Shown: positions 27,319-37,070, counted from the stretch's first letter. The stretch is 64,000 bases of DNA from JAZKFT01 sp043760535 (GCA_043760535.1 JAYUOV010000001.1:1-64000); one strand, 5' to 3'. Notes: a model not told the origin generated them from the letters alone. Translations and numbers: made by a program.

Positions 27319-28137
27319 ATGTCCCTCGAAAATTTCTCTCTCAAAGACAAGGTAATCGTAGTAACCGGCGGAACCGGTATTCTTGGTTATTCATTTATAA
27401 AAGGCATCGTAGCAGCCGGAGGCAAAGTAGGTATCCTGGGCCGCAATGCCGAAGTGGCCAACCAACGGGCCGATGAAATAAATGCCGCCGGTGGCGAAGC
27501 CATTGCTCTAATAGCAGATGCGATGGATGAAGCCCAACTGGTAGCAGCCCGGGAAGCCGTGCTGGCCAAATGGGGCCGAATAGACGGTCTGGTAAATGCA
27601 GCAGGCGGCAATGCCCCCGAAGGCGTATTACAACCTGACCAAAGCATTTTTGCTATGAGCATGGCCGGTATGAAAAAAGTGATGGACATCAATCTGTGGG
27701 GCACCATTATACCCACTCAGATTTTTGGCGAAGCCATAGCCAAAAGCGGCAAAGGCAGTATAGTAAACATCAGTAGCATGAACAGCAAACGGGCCATTAC
27801 AAAAGTGCTCGGTTACAATATGGGCAAGGCTGCCGTAGATTGCTACAACCAATGGTTTGCTGTAGAACTGGCAAACCGCTACGGCGATAAAATCCGCATG
27901 AATGCATTGGCTCCGGGCTTTTTCCTCACCGAACAAAACCGTAACCTGCTTACCACGCCGGATGGCGGCTACACCGAACGGGGCCAGAAAGTAATTACCC
28001 AAACGCCCTTTAAACGTTTTGGCGAACCCGAAGAGCTAATTGGAGCATTGGTATGGCTGCTCAGCGACGCATCAAAATTTGTAACAGGCTCCATGATTTG
28101 TGTAGATGGTGGCTTCAGCATTTTTGGCGGGGTTTAG
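27319..28137 (+). CDS. SDR oxidoreductase, probable D-mannonate oxidoreductase
   Basis: Classical short-chain dehydrogenase of 272 residues: nucleotide-binding TGGTGILG (about 17-24), the NAAGGNAP segment after strand 4, catalytic Ser in NISSMNS, YNMGKAA as Y-x3-K, and a C-terminal DGGFSIFGGV. Such SDRs next to uxuA act as fructuronate/mannonate reductases (D-mannonate + NAD+ to D-fructuronate) in Bacteroidota. Position directly before UxuA supports this; substrate is inferred. Followed by a 150-base spacer with an imperfect CTCCGC...GCGGAG hairpin. Confidence 0.85.
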   Translation: MSLENFSLKDKVIVVTGGTGILGYSFIKGIVAAGGKVGILGRNAEVANQRADEINAAGGEAIALIADAMDEAQLVAAREAVLAKWGRIDGLVNAAGGNAPEGVLQPDQSIFAMSMAGMKKVMDINLWGTIIPTQIFGEAIAKSGKGSIVNISSMNSKRAITKVLGYNMGKAAVDCYNQWFAVELANRYGDKIRMNALAPGFFLTEQNRNLLTTPDGGYTERGQKVITQTPFKRFGEPEELIGALVWLLSDASKFVTGSMICVDGGFSIFGGV

Positions 28138-28287
28138 TTTTCTGTGTCCTCCGCTGGCGGAGGTGGCCAGTTCTTGCCGGACGGAGGTGGTTCTTTCTCT
28201 TTGTGAAACTTTGTCCCTTCGTTCTTTGTGGCTAAAAATATTTTTTCATCCAATATACTAACCCTTTCCTTTAGGCTTGGGAAAAAA

Positions 28288-29472
28288 ATGAACAAACAAA
28301 TCTATTACATGGACCAAACCATGCGCTGGTACGGCCCTAACGATCCGGTAAGCCTAGCCGACATAAGGCAGGCCGGTTGCAGCGGTGTAGTAACTGCCCT
28401 TCACCATATTAAAAACGGGGTAATCTGGACGGTGGAAGAAATTATAAAACGCAAACAGGAAGTGGAAGCTGCAGGCCTGCAATGGAATGTAGTGGAAAGC
28501 GTACCTGTACATGAAGCCATTAAAACCCAAACCGGCGACTACCTGCAATACATAGAAAATTATAAACAATCGCTTAAAAATCTGGCTGCATGTGGTGTAA
28601 AAATTGTGACCTACAATTTTATGCCTGTTCTCGACTGGACAAGGACTGACCTTGCATACATAGTTGAAGATGGCTCCAAAGCTTTGCGTTTTGAAATGGC
28701 TGCTTTTGTAGCTTTCGATCTGTACATGCTTAAGAGGGCAGGTGCCGAAAATGATTATACAGAAGCGGTGAAAGCTAAAGCCTGTCAGCATTTTGATGCG
28801 ATGAGCGATGATGAGAAATTACTACTGCAAAGGAATATCATCGCCGGCTTGCCCGGCAGCGAAGAAAGCTTTACCCTGCAACAATTTCAACAGGCTTTGG
28901 ATGCGTACGCTGGTATAGATACTGCCAAATTAAAATCCAATCTTATCTTTTTCCTGCAGCAGGTTTGTCCTGTTGCCGATGAAGTGGGTATAAAGCTGGT
29001 CATCCATCCCGACGATCCTCCGTATCCGATTTTGGGTTTGCCAAGAGTGGTAAGCACCGAGCAGGATATGAACGATTTATTTACAGCCGTACCTAACGTA
29101 AGTAATGGTTCATGCTTTTGTACTGGTTCGTTTGGGGTACGGGCCGATAACGATTTGCCAGGCATGGTTACCCGTTTGGGCAGCCGAATCAATTTCATCC
29201 ATCTCCGAAGTACCCAACGGGATGCCGACGGTAATTTTTACGAAGCAAATCACCTGGAAGGCGATGTACCCATGTACGATGTGGTAAAAGCCATTGTGGA
29301 ACTGATGAGGCACCGTGGCCTAAACATCCCCATGCGGCCGGATCATGGTCACCAAATGCTGGACGATCTGAACAAGAAAACCAATCCCGGCTATTCTGCT
29401 ATTGGCCGCCTTCGTGGCCTTGCCGAATTGCGTGGTTTGGAAATGGGTATAGCCCGAAGTTTGTATGCTTAA
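28288..29472 (+). CDS. uxuA: mannonate dehydratase
   Basis: Dehydrates D-mannonate to 2-keto-3-deoxygluconate in glucuronate catabolism. From ATG 28288 it has 394 residues, standard for UxuA; the upstream open frame to 28228 lacks family sequence. Characteristic stretches: [89 protein letters not shown] and [10 protein letters not shown], supplying the metal-binding His and Cys residues. Together with the SDR it makes a two-step hexuronate branch. A repeat copy follows 57 bases later. Confidence 0.95.
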   Translation: MNKQIYYMDQTMRWYGPNDPVSLADIRQAGCSGVVTALHHIKNGVIWTVEEIIKRKQEVEAAGLQWNVVESVPVHEAIKTQTGDYLQYIENYKQSLKNLAACGVKIVTYNFMPVLDWTRTDLAYIVEDGSKALRFEMAAFVAFDLYMLKRAGAENDYTEAVKAKACQHFDAMSDDEKLLLQRNIIAGLPGSEESFTLQQFQQALDAYAGIDTAKLKSNLIFFLQQVCPVADEVGIKLVIHPDDPPYPILGLPRVVSTEQDMNDLFTAVPNVSNGSCFCTGSFGVRADNDLPGMVTRLGSRINFIHLRSTQRDADGNFYEANHLEGDVPMYDVVKAIVELMRHRGLNIPMRPDHGHQMLDDLNKKTNPGYSAIGRLRGLAELRGLEMGIARSLYA

Positions 29473-29529
29473 AATATCCCTAAAAAGTTTCAATAATTGA
29501 GAATTCAGAAATGTCTTCTTTTTTTTAAG

Positions 29530-29770
29530 TTCAGAGTTACTAGTCTCTCGTAGTTTTGATTTTGTTTTTTTTTCTATTTTTTGCTTGCCCCGGTAAAAAT
29601 TAGTGGCTTCTTGAGGTGAAACCTAGCAAAAAAGGTGCCCTAATGGAGCGACATTTGATATTTTTTTTAATCTCCAAGTATTACCGTACACCGTTCAGGT
29701 GTGTGCTTGTATCTGGCTTTTATACTCTGAATAATAACCGGTTTCAGTTTTCAAGGTTAGGAGTTCTGAG
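29530..29770 (+). repeat. dispersed 240-bp repeat, copy A
   Basis: Starts TTCAGAGTTACTAG and ends GAGTTCTGA, so the terminal inverted repeat is degraded. Shared landmarks with copies B-D in order: CTCGTAGTTTTGATT, a T-rich run, TTGCTTGCCCC, ACCTAGC, GCCCTAATGGAGCGACATT, GGCTTTTATACT, GAATAATAACCGGTTTCAG. Lies between uxuA and the cupin gene. A spurious open frame overlaps it. Confidence 0.75.
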
Positions 29771-29913
29771 TATGGAGAAAAAGAAGAAGAACATACTTGC
29801 CACCAACAAAGTAAACCCTAACGCTATCGGAAGCCATTTTGTAGCAGATTTTATGTTGGCTGTTTTTTTTAAATGAACACAAAGTGTTTTGTAAAATTTC
29901 TTTTCTTTACCGA

Positions 29914-30408
29914 ATGATTCACGACCAAACCACTTTTAAGCAGGCAGCCGAAATGCTGGCACAGCAAGGCTTTACCATCGTTAAGCAGGATGCAGAACGC
30001 CCATGGGGCGGCTTTTATGTAATAGATGAAGCACAGGCCGCACAGTTTGCCGCTTATTATTTCCCCCTCGAAAATTTTGATGAGCTAAAGATTACAGAAA
30101 AGCTCAGCCCCAAAATTTTAATGGTGGCACCCAATAAAAGATTAAGCTGGCAATACCACCACCGCCGTGCCGAAATATGGAAATGTATTGGGGGCACTGC
30201 AGCCGTAGCCACTAGCGATACTAACGATGAAGAGGAACAACAAATACTGCAGCCAGGCGATATTATTAAATTGTATCAGGGCAAACGCCACCGCCTTATT
30301 GGCTTGGATACTTGGGGCGTTATAGCCGAAATTTGGCAACATACCGATCTTGAAAACCCTAGCGATGAAGACGATATTGTTCGGGTTTCGGACGATTTTG
30401 GCCGGTAA
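29914..30408 (+). CDS. cupin-fold protein, type II phosphomannose isomerase-like
   Basis: 164 residues from ATG 29914; ten upstream codons are open but add no family sequence. It looks like a cupin related to type II mannose-6-phosphate isomerase or D-lyxose isomerase: ERPWGGFYVID, KITEKLSPKILMVAPNKRLSWQYHHRRAEIWKC with metal-binding His residues, then QILQPGDIIKLYQGKRHRLIG with a further His. The family isomerises aldose/ketose sugars or binds sugar nucleotides. It is bracketed by repeat copies A and B, close to the uronate genes; exact substrate unknown. Confidence 0.75.
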   Translation: MIHDQTTFKQAAEMLAQQGFTIVKQDAERPWGGFYVIDEAQAAQFAAYYFPLENFDELKITEKLSPKILMVAPNKRLSWQYHHRRAEIWKCIGGTAAVATSDTNDEEEQQILQPGDIIKLYQGKRHRLIGLDTWGVIAEIWQHTDLENPSDEDDIVRVSDDFGR

Positions 30409-30422
30409 GCACATCCGTTAAT

Positions 30423-30673
30423 TTCAGAACTCCTTACCCCTCGCAGTTTTGATTGCGTAATTTTTCTTTTTTTGCCAGCCCCGCCTGCCCCGATGAATAT
30501 CGGTGGATTATTTCGGGGCGGAACCCAGCGAAAGCCTTGCCCTGATGGAGCGACATTGGCGAACGTTTTGAATCCCGAAGCATTTCGGGACTCCATTCAA
30601 CTGGCTGCTACTATCCGGCTTTTTAGACTGCGAATAATAAGCTGTTTCAGGTCAAAGGGTAAGGAGTTCTGAA
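30423..30673 (+). repeat. dispersed 250-bp repeat, copy B (best preserved)
   Basis: Bounded by a perfect 17-bp terminal inverted repeat: TTCAGAACTCCTTACCC (30423-30439) and GGGTAAGGAGTTCTGAA (30657-30673). Inside: TCGCAGTTTTGATTGCGTA, a T run, CCCCGATGAATATCGG (imperfect palindrome), GGAACCCAGCGAAAGCC, CCTGATGGAGCGACATTGG, a CCCGAAGCATTTCGGG palindrome, GCTACTATCCGGCTTTTTA and GCGAATAATAAGCTGTTTCAG. No coding capacity is convincing. Same orientation as copies A, C, D. Confidence 0.88.
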
Positions 30674-31039
30674 TTTATTACCACAACTTCTGCAAGCAGC
30701 CATTTACTGTTTGCATCTTAGCCTTCCGTAACGTTGCATTTTCTTTTACACAATGCAATGTTGGTTGTAACGTGGCTTTGCCAACCATGTGGTATTTTAC
30801 ACAAACTCTATAATGTGCCGGCTTTACCAATATGCCCAATTGGGTTGTGGCTGTTACTGCTTTTTTATTTTTCGTTCTTAAATCTGCCCCAGTTTGCTGC
30901 TTTGGCAGCTTTGCTTTGGGGCACCCAAAAGGCTGCGAGGGCGAAGGCTAAAAGGGTAGAAGGTATATGGTATAAGGTAAATGGTGATGGGTAATGTGTT
31001 TCGTAAAAAAGGTAAAATTATTTGTATAGAATATATTGT
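30674..31039. other. gap between repeat copies B and C
   Basis: An 86-codon open frame (30734-30994) is present but has low-complexity hydrophobic content and no recognisable family, so I do not call it. No hairpin or promoter stands out. Confidence 0.4.
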
Positions 31040-31292
31040 AATTCAATTTTTTGATTGAATCATTTTTCTCTTAAACCTAGCGAAAACCTTGCCCTGATAG
31101 AATGGAATGGAGCCTCATAATACTGTGTGGATTTAATAATATGCCCTTGTTCCTCCTTCCTTATCAAAGACTATATCAGCCATTCTTCTTCTATATTAAG
31201 ACGAGTTGCATAAGGCGGATGCGGCTACTACTATTGCGCTTTTTATACTACGAATAACAAGCGGTTTCAGATCTCAGGGTAAGTTGTTCTGA
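31040..31292 (+). repeat. dispersed repeat, copy C (left part eroded)
   Basis: Right end GGGTAAGTTGTTCTGA (31277-31292) matches copy B with two changes. Shared landmarks: TTTTTTGATTGAATCATTTTTCT, ACCTAGCGAAAACCTTGCCCTGAT, GCTACTACTATTGCGCTTTTTATACT and CGAATAACAAGCGGTTTCAG. The CCCCGATGAnTATCGG block is missing, so there is an internal deletion, and the middle is diverged. Lies just before the clpC terminator. Confidence 0.65.
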
Positions 31293-31317
31293 GGGTATTA
31301 AGTTGGAGTGTAGTTTT

Positions 31318-31357
31318 TTAAAAAAGAAGGGGCAACTTTATGATGCCCCTTCTTTTA
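31318..31357 (-). terminator. rho-independent terminator of clpC
   Basis: AAAAGAAGGGGCA (31323-31335) and TGCCCCTTCTTTT (31345-31357) form a perfect 13-bp stem with a 9-base loop. Read on the minus strand it follows the clpC stop by 14 bases and is trailed by a T run; its symmetry would also let it work on the plus strand. Confidence 0.92.
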
Positions 31358-31371
31358 TTTCAACTGTATGT

Positions 31372-33942
31372 TTAAACAACAGTTGTGTCTATCTCTTTTA
31401 CTGCACCTTGTTTAAATGTGAAAGTAATTTTCTGATTTTCTTTATCTAGATTACCTACCAGCACATCGCCGTTTTTAATGGTCATGTTTAGTATTTCATC
31501 GGCCAGCGGATCTTCTAGGTATTTCTGAATAGCCCTGTGCAGTGGCCTTGCGCCAAACTGGCTGTCGTAGCCTTTCTCAGCTATAAAATCTTTAGCATCT
31601 GCAGATAATTCTAACGAGAAACCAAGGGCATTCATCCGTTTTAATACATTCTTCATCAGTATATCTATGATGTCGAAAATATTTTCTTTGGTAAGGCTGT
31701 TAAAGATGATTACATCATCAATTCGATTGAGAAATTCCGGACTGAATGTGCGTTTCAGGGCTTTTTCTATTACCGCTTTGTTGTTCTCGTCTATATTGGT
31801 TTGGCGGTTAGCTGTGGCAAAACCTACGCCATCACCAAAATCTTTCAACTGCCGTGCACCGATATTCGATGTCATGATGATCATCGTGTTTTTAAAGTTG
31901 ATTTTACGGCCAAGGCCATCGGTTAGCTGGCCATCATCTAGCACCTGCAACAGAATATTGTAAATATCCGGATGGGCTTTTTCAATCTCATCCAGCAGGA
32001 TTACGCTATAAGGTTTGCGGCGCACTTTTTCAGTTAGCTGTCCACCTTCTTCGTAACCTACATAGCCGGGAGGAGCTCCTATTAAACGGCTTACGCTGAA
32101 TTTTTCCATGTATTCACTCATATCTATACGTATGAGTGCATCTTCACTATCAAACATGTATTTAGCCAGCGACCGGGCCAATTCTGTTTTACCAACACCC
32201 GTTGGGCCAAGAAAAATAAATGTACCGATGGGCTTTTTAGGATCTTTTAAACCTACACGGTTACGTTGTATGGCTTTTACCACTTTTGTAATCGCCTCGT
32301 TTTGGCCTACCACCATGCCCATCATGTCTTCGTTCATTTTACGAAGCTTCTCCGTTTCCGCCTGCACCATGCGTTTTACAGGTATGCCGGTCATCATGCT
32401 TACCACTTCGGCAATGGCTTCGTCGTTTATAGGAAACCGTTTGTTTTTGCTGTCTTCTTCCCACGCGGCTTTTGCGGCTTCCAATTGTTCGGCTAGGCGT
32501 TTTTCGGCGTCACGTAAAGAGGCGGCCTCTTCAAAACGCTGACTTTTTACCACTTTATTTTTCTCCAGTTTTATATCTTCTATTTTCTTTTCCAGATCTA
32601 AAATATTCTCTGGAACGTTAATATTTTTAAGGTGAACCCTTGCACCTACTTCATCCATTACATCAATGGCTTTGTCGGGCAAAAGTCTGTCGGTCATGTA
32701 GCGGTCGCTCAGTTTTACACAGGCTTCTATGGCGGCCGGGCTATAGTCCACATTGTGGTACTCTTCGTACTTGCTTTTAATATTGGTAAGTATTTCAATA
32801 GCTTCTTCCACACTTGGCTGCTCTACCAAAACCTTTTGAAAACGACGATCTAACGCTCCATCTTTCTCTATATACTGGCGGTATTCATCCAGTGTGCTGG
32901 CGCCTATGCATTGTAGTTCGCCACGGCTTAGGGCTGGTTTAAAAATATTGCTGGCATCTAGTGAGCCGCTTGCTCCGCCTGCACCAACTATTGTATGTAT
33001 TTCATCAATAAACAAGATAACATCCCGGTTTTTTTCCAGTTCGTTCATAATGGCTTTCATCCTTTCTTCAAACTGGCCACGGTATTTGGTACCGGCTACT
33101 AAAGCCGCCAAATCTAAACTCACAACCCTTTTATCAAACAGTACACGGCTTACTTTACGTTGTACGATTCTTAGGGCTAGGCCTTCTACAATGGCCGTTT
33201 TACCCACGCCGGGCTCGCCTATTAAAATGGGATTGTTCTTTTTACGGCGGCTTAAAATCTGCGACACTCTTTCTATTTCCTGCTCACGGCCTACTATTGG
33301 GTCCAGGGTTCCGGCCTCGGCCATCTTAGTAATATCTCTGCCAAAATTATCAAGTACGGGCGTTTTACTTTTTGCATTGGCCTGCTGCTGTTGCTGCCTG
33401 CTTGCACCTTTACCCGGCTGATTGCCAAAACCACCTTTTCTTTCTTCTTCAAAATCGTCGTCATCGTCGCCGGTATATTCCGATTTTGTGGGATTGTCGG
33501 GGCTTTTTACCATGCCCTGTTCGTTGCGAAAAGCATCATAATCCACACCGTATTGCTGGCCTAATATTTGAGAAGCAATGTTCTCTTTGTTTTTGAGAAT
33601 ACTCATCATTAAATGTTCGCTTTCTACAAACTGGCTTTTTAAGGCCTTTGCCTCTAACACTGTTACCCGTATTACCTTCTCGGCCTGTTTGGTAAGTGGT
33701 AGGCTATTAATGTTAGCGATGTTTTTACCTGTTTTATCCTTTACAGCTATTTCCACTTCTTTACGCAATTCAAAAAGGTCCACGTTGAATTGTTTAAGGA
33801 TTCTTATGGCAGTGTTTTCGTCGTCACGAATCAATCCTAACAAGAGGTGTTCAATACCGATAAAGTCATTGCCCAATCGCAAAGCTTCTTCGCGGCTATA
33901 ACTGATGATTTCTTTTACCTGGGCTGAAAAATTATTATCCAT
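31372..33942 (-). CDS. clpC: ClpC-type ATP-dependent unfoldase
   Basis: Hsp100 ATPase that unfolds proteins for ClpP or acts in stress response. About 856 residues from the family-typical MDNNFSAQVKEIISYSREEA start at 33942; an ATG five codons upstream (33957) is also possible. Two Clp_N repeats (to about 145), an acidic/Gln-rich linker, AAA module 1 with Walker A GEPGVGKT near 245, a UVR-like coiled segment (EKNKVVKSQRFEEAASLRD), and AAA module 2 with GPTGVGKT near 585 and a C-terminal D2-small domain. No ClpP gene is close by. Confidence 0.96.
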   Translation of the reverse strand: MDNNFSAQVKEIISYSREEALRLGNDFIGIEHLLLGLIRDDENTAIRILKQFNVDLFELRKEVEIAVKDKTGKNIANINSLPLTKQAEKVIRVTVLEAKALKSQFVESEHLMMSILKNKENIASQILGQQYGVDYDAFRNEQGMVKSPDNPTKSEYTGDDDDDFEEERKGGFGNQPGKGASRQQQQQANAKSKTPVLDNFGRDITKMAEAGTLDPIVGREQEIERVSQILSRRKKNNPILIGEPGVGKTAIVEGLALRIVQRKVSRVLFDKRVVSLDLAALVAGTKYRGQFEERMKAIMNELEKNRDVILFIDEIHTIVGAGGASGSLDASNIFKPALSRGELQCIGASTLDEYRQYIEKDGALDRRFQKVLVEQPSVEEAIEILTNIKSKYEEYHNVDYSPAAIEACVKLSDRYMTDRLLPDKAIDVMDEVGARVHLKNINVPENILDLEKKIEDIKLEKNKVVKSQRFEEAASLRDAEKRLAEQLEAAKAAWEEDSKNKRFPINDEAIAEVVSMMTGIPVKRMVQAETEKLRKMNEDMMGMVVGQNEAITKVVKAIQRNRVGLKDPKKPIGTFIFLGPTGVGKTELARSLAKYMFDSEDALIRIDMSEYMEKFSVSRLIGAPPGYVGYEEGGQLTEKVRRKPYSVILLDEIEKAHPDIYNILLQVLDDGQLTDGLGRKINFKNTMIIMTSNIGARQLKDFGDGVGFATANRQTNIDENNKAVIEKALKRTFSPEFLNRIDDVIIFNSLTKENIFDIIDILMKNVLKRMNALGFSLELSADAKDFIAEKGYDSQFGARPLHRAIQKYLEDPLADEILNMTIKNGDVLVGNLDKENQKITFTFKQGAVKEIDTTVV

Positions 33943-34378
33943 AGTTGTTATTTTCATCTTACTGTTGTTACAATATTAACCATTATTTTCGGTTGCAAGT
34001 GTGGGGCAATTGCTTATTGTGTGAATTATTTTGATTTGCGATTTTTAGTTTACGATTTGCGATTTACTTAATCCGGAGTCGTATATTTTTGAATATAGCT
34101 ACAAATTTTTAAAGCCGTATTTCAATTAACAAGTCATACTGGAAATACATTTTTACATCAATAAAAACAATTAAACCATCAGAAATAAGTAAATAGTTTC
34201 ATTGATAAATGCAATGCGATTTGCAGGTAAAACACAAAATGTTATTCGAATAAATACCAAGAACTAAATTTTAAAAAGAAGGAATTTAAAACTTATCTAA
34301 AATAAGACAGTAAAATATCCAAACTGTTTGCTTAAAACCAATCGTAAATCTGAAATCGTAAATTCAAAATTTTCAATT
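33943..34378. other. divergent gap between clpC and STAS gene
   Basis: About 430 bases of AT-rich DNA that must hold promoters for both directions. Near clpC the minus strand has TAATATTG, one base off TAnnTTTG, 17-18 bases after ACTTG, a weak promoter candidate. It also contains GATTTGCGATTT/TTTACGATTTGCGATTTAC words (34033-34067) and AATCGTAAATC words (34340-34365). No gene. Confidence 0.45.
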
Positions 34379-34753
34379 ATGTTCCTCAAAACTGATACCA
34401 AAGAAAAATTCCACGAAATAAGGCTTGCCGAACCCCATCTTGCTGCTAATATGACAGCGGAACTATCTGCTTTGTTGAATCCTTACTTACAAAATGCAGT
34501 AAAAAATATAATACTGCAACTGACGGATGTGCAGACCATAGATATGGAAGCTGCCGAAGCCTTAGTTTTAATTCAACAAAATTTCTACGATAACGGCGCT
34601 TCGTTTGTAATATGCGAAGTGCAGCCGCAAATAGAAAAATTGCTAGACGAAGCTCAACTACTGGAAACCATGAACATTACCCCAACCCTTAGCGAAGCCT
34701 GGGATATTGTTCAGATGGAAGAAATAGAAAAGGAATTTTTTGATGAAGCATAG
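34379..34753 (+). CDS. STAS-domain-like protein
   Basis: 124 residues from ATG 34379 (the frame is open from TTG 34328, but that part is made of intergenic repeat words). The pattern strand-helix-strand-helix with IILQLTDVQTIDMEAAEALVLIQQNFYDNGASFVICEV resembles the STAS domain of anti-sigma factor antagonists; in the family the helix start carries a Ser/Thr phosphosite, here Asp-Met-Glu at ID-MEAAEA, so the phosphorylation residue is not evident. No kinase or sigma gene is next to it. It may be a structural relative rather than a regulator. Confidence 0.65.
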   Translation: MFLKTDTKEKFHEIRLAEPHLAANMTAELSALLNPYLQNAVKNIILQLTDVQTIDMEAAEALVLIQQNFYDNGASFVICEVQPQIEKLLDEAQLLETMNITPTLSEAWDIVQMEEIEKEFFDEA

Positions 34754-34779
34754 TTCAATTGTTCACTTGTTCCTGTAGT

Positions 34780-34897
34780 TCAGATGTTTCACTTATTCAG
34801 ATGTTTCACTTGTTCAGATGTTTCACTTGTTCAGATTTTTCACTTATTCAGATGTTTCAATAGTTCAGATGTTCACTTGTTCAGATGTTTCACTTGT
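34780..34897 (+). repeat. tandem 17-bp repeat, seven units
   Basis: Seven tandem units of TCAGATGTTTCACTTGT (34780-34897), one shortened to 16 bp and three with one to three substitutions. Directly followed by an octamer-like tract of AACTTGT words (34945-34982). Lies between the STAS gene and rnz and is not coding in any frame I can support. No spacer structure, so not a CRISPR. Confidence 0.9.
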
Positions 34898-35025
34898 TCA
34901 TTTACAAGCTAGGGAATTCAATAATAGATAATATTGAGAATGAGTAAACTTGTGAACTTGTAAACTCGTAAACTTGTGAACGAATTGCATTTGTAAACTT
35001 TGAAAACTAACAAAACACATTACCA

Positions 35026-35931
35026 TTGTTTGGCTTAACGATACTCGGAAACAACTCCGCTATACCAGCCTTCGACAGGCATCCTACATCACAGGCACTC
35101 ACCTTTGACGACCAGGTATTGCTTATAGATTGCGGCGAAGGCACGCAGATGCAGATTGTTAAATACAAAATCCGTGGTAGCCGTATCAATCATATTTTCA
35201 TCAGCCATCTGCATGGCGATCATTATTTTGGCCTGATAGGCCTGATTACCAGCATGGGTCTCAGCGGCCGAAGTGTGCCGCTGCATATTTACGGACCAGC
35301 TATTCTTAAAAAAGTAATTGATATCCACCTGGAAGCTGCAAGTACCAACCTGCCCTTTACCATACATTTTCATGCCCACCCAGATAGTTTTAGCAAAATA
35401 ATGGACTACGACAAAATGGACGTGTGGTGTTTTCCGGTACAGCACCGCATACCTTGTTTCGGTTTTGTTTTCAGAGAAAAAAAGATGCCCCGTAAAATAA
35501 ACGCCGAAGCTGTAAAACAGTACCAGATACCGTTCAGTTTTTATGCCAGCCTTCAAAAAGGCGAAGATTATACCACCACCGATGGCGGAACTGTAAAAAA
35601 TGAATTGGTAACCATTAAAAATACCGAAGGCCGCTCTTACGCCTTTAGTGCCGATACCATTTACGATACCAGCCTTTGCAGCTATTTTGATGGCGTAGAT
35701 ATGCTGTACCACGAAAGCACTTACATGAAAATGGATGAAGACAAAGCCACCCAACGTTTCCACAGCACCAGCGAACAAGCGGCCAAAATTGCATTGCAAG
35801 CCACGGCCAAACGCTTACTGATAGGCCATTTCAGCAGCCGTTACGAAGACCTGACGGAAATGCTGAGAGAAGCCACCGAAGTTTTTGAAAACACGGAACT
35901 GGCGTTGGAAGGGGTAACGTATGTGGTGTGA
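35026..35931 (+). CDS. rnz: ribonuclease Z
   Basis: Endonuclease that trims tRNA 3' ends. 301 residues. Metallo-beta-lactamase fold with FISHLHGDHYFGL (His61, His63, Asp65, His66 as zinc ligands), the LIDCGEGTQMQI loop (33-44), a central exosite region and late KRLLIGHFSSRYED with the last His. The only start fitting the family N terminus is a TTG at 35026 (MFGLTILGNNSAIPAFDRH); no ATG lies in a suitable place upstream. Just upstream are the tandem repeats. Confidence 0.94.
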   Translation: MFGLTILGNNSAIPAFDRHPTSQALTFDDQVLLIDCGEGTQMQIVKYKIRGSRINHIFISHLHGDHYFGLIGLITSMGLSGRSVPLHIYGPAILKKVIDIHLEAASTNLPFTIHFHAHPDSFSKIMDYDKMDVWCFPVQHRIPCFGFVFREKKMPRKINAEAVKQYQIPFSFYASLQKGEDYTTTDGGTVKNELVTIKNTEGRSYAFSADTIYDTSLCSYFDGVDMLYHESTYMKMDEDKATQRFHSTSEQAAKIALQATAKRLLIGHFSSRYEDLTEMLREATEVFENTELALEGVTYVV

Positions 35932-36047
35932 TATCAGGGGGAATAAATTTTCTATTTTTTTTGAAATTGGACGAATCCGTGCTATTGATTCTAAACCGGG
36001 GTCGGTGTTTTAACCTACCACGGCGGCCAGATAGCCATGACGACTAT

Positions 36048-37070
36048 TTATCCAAGCACTTCCTTTTTCATCAGCCCTTTCTCCACTATTGCCTCCCAAA
36101 ATGCTGGCGAAATTTTCTTTGTGGCCATGGCTATATTACCTTTTACTTTTTCTGGTTTGGTTGTGCTTAATGCCACACTTACAATGCCAGGAATATGGAA
36201 GCCAAAATTAAAACAGGCTTCGGCGGGCTGTATGCCAAACTGCTGGCAAATGGTAAAAAAATCAGTTCGCCATTGGTATAAAGCCTGTCCAACTTCTGTA
36301 GTGTTATCCACATCTACATAGTTATAAAAATTGCTGCCAATTAAAAAGCCGCCGTTAAAAACAGCTGAGTTTATTACAGCTACGCCTTTTTGATGGAGTG
36401 CTGCAATAAATGCAATCAATTCTTTAGGATGGCTGTACAGGGTAAGGCTGTTGGCTATCATCACCCAATCCAGTTCTACATCGGCAGCTATGCGCTGTAT
36501 TACTTTCCATTGCTTACTGCCTACGCCTACACCCATTATTTTGCCTGCTGCTTTCAATTCTGTTAAGGCTTTGTAAGCACCTAAAATATCATTGTATCGC
36601 TTGATTTCGTCAGCCGCATCGGTAGCTGCTGCCAGGTATTCGTCGGGGTCGTGTACAGAGCCTAGTTGCGAACTGTAATCTCCCAGCAATTCGTTCCCCT
36701 GATGAAAACATTCCAGTATGCCTTCGTAGCTTATTTTTTGCACGGCATCTTTTTTTATATCCATCCAAATACCTTTTTCAAAAGTGGGTTCCGGCGTGGT
36801 AAGTTCCGTTTGGTACCAGGCCAGTTTATTACTTATGATGACCTCGTTTGGCTTCACGCCCAGTTCTTTTAATGCTTTGCCCAGCATTTCTAAAGATAGC
36901 CCAGCACCATACTTTCCGGCACTGTCAAAAACGGGAGTGCCGGGGCTGTTTTCTACACATGCCCTTACAATGGCCAGCTTGGTTTCGTAAGTGGTGGCTT
37001 CGTAAATATTGCCTAGGCAGCTGGTGCCAAATATTACCGGAGGCAGTATTATTTTCTTTTGTTCGTTCAT
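36048..37070 (-). CDS. aldo/keto reductase, probable L-fucose dehydrogenase
   Basis: 340 residues from ATG 37070; an open extension to 37118 overlaps the upstream gene and is not family-like. AKR fold: FGTSCLGNIYEA, catalytic tetrad Asp and Tyr in FDSAGKYGAGLS, Lys in ISNKLAW, His in GSVHDPDEY, and a C-terminal NFGFHIPGIVSVALSTTKPEKV region for NAD(P). Members of the D-threo-aldose/L-fucose dehydrogenase group oxidise L-fucose to the lactone. It ends the minus-strand fucose cluster, 14 bases after the lactonase, supporting the substrate. Confidence 0.85.
   Translation of the reverse strand: MNEQKKIILPPVIFGTSCLGNIYEATTYETKLAIVRACVENSPGTPVFDSAGKYGAGLSLEMLGKALKELGVKPNEVIISNKLAWYQTELTTPEPTFEKGIWMDIKKDAVQKISYEGILECFHQGNELLGDYSSQLGSVHDPDEYLAAATDAADEIKRYNDILGAYKALTELKAAGKIMGVGVGSKQWKVIQRIAADVELDWVMIANSLTLYSHPKELIAFIAALHQKGVAVINSAVFNGGFLIGSNFYNYVDVDNTTEVGQALYQWRTDFFTICQQFGIQPAEACFNFGFHIPGIVSVALSTTKPEKVKGNIAMATKKISPAFWEAIVEKGLMKKEVLG

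Noticed and set aside
29616..29876. 86-codon plus-strand open frame after uxuA
   Set aside because: Most of it lies inside repeat copy A; the translation has no family-like content.
30472..30672. 66-codon plus-strand open frame
   Set aside because: It is the translation of repeat copy B and is not conserved in the other copies.
30734..30994. 86-codon plus-strand open frame with hydrophobic segments
   Set aside because: No family, no good start context, lies in a repeat-rich gap; hydrophobicity comes from T-rich DNA.
34780..34897. Regular 17-bp repeats as a possible CRISPR array
   Set aside because: Units are directly adjacent with no spacers, and no cas gene is in the window.
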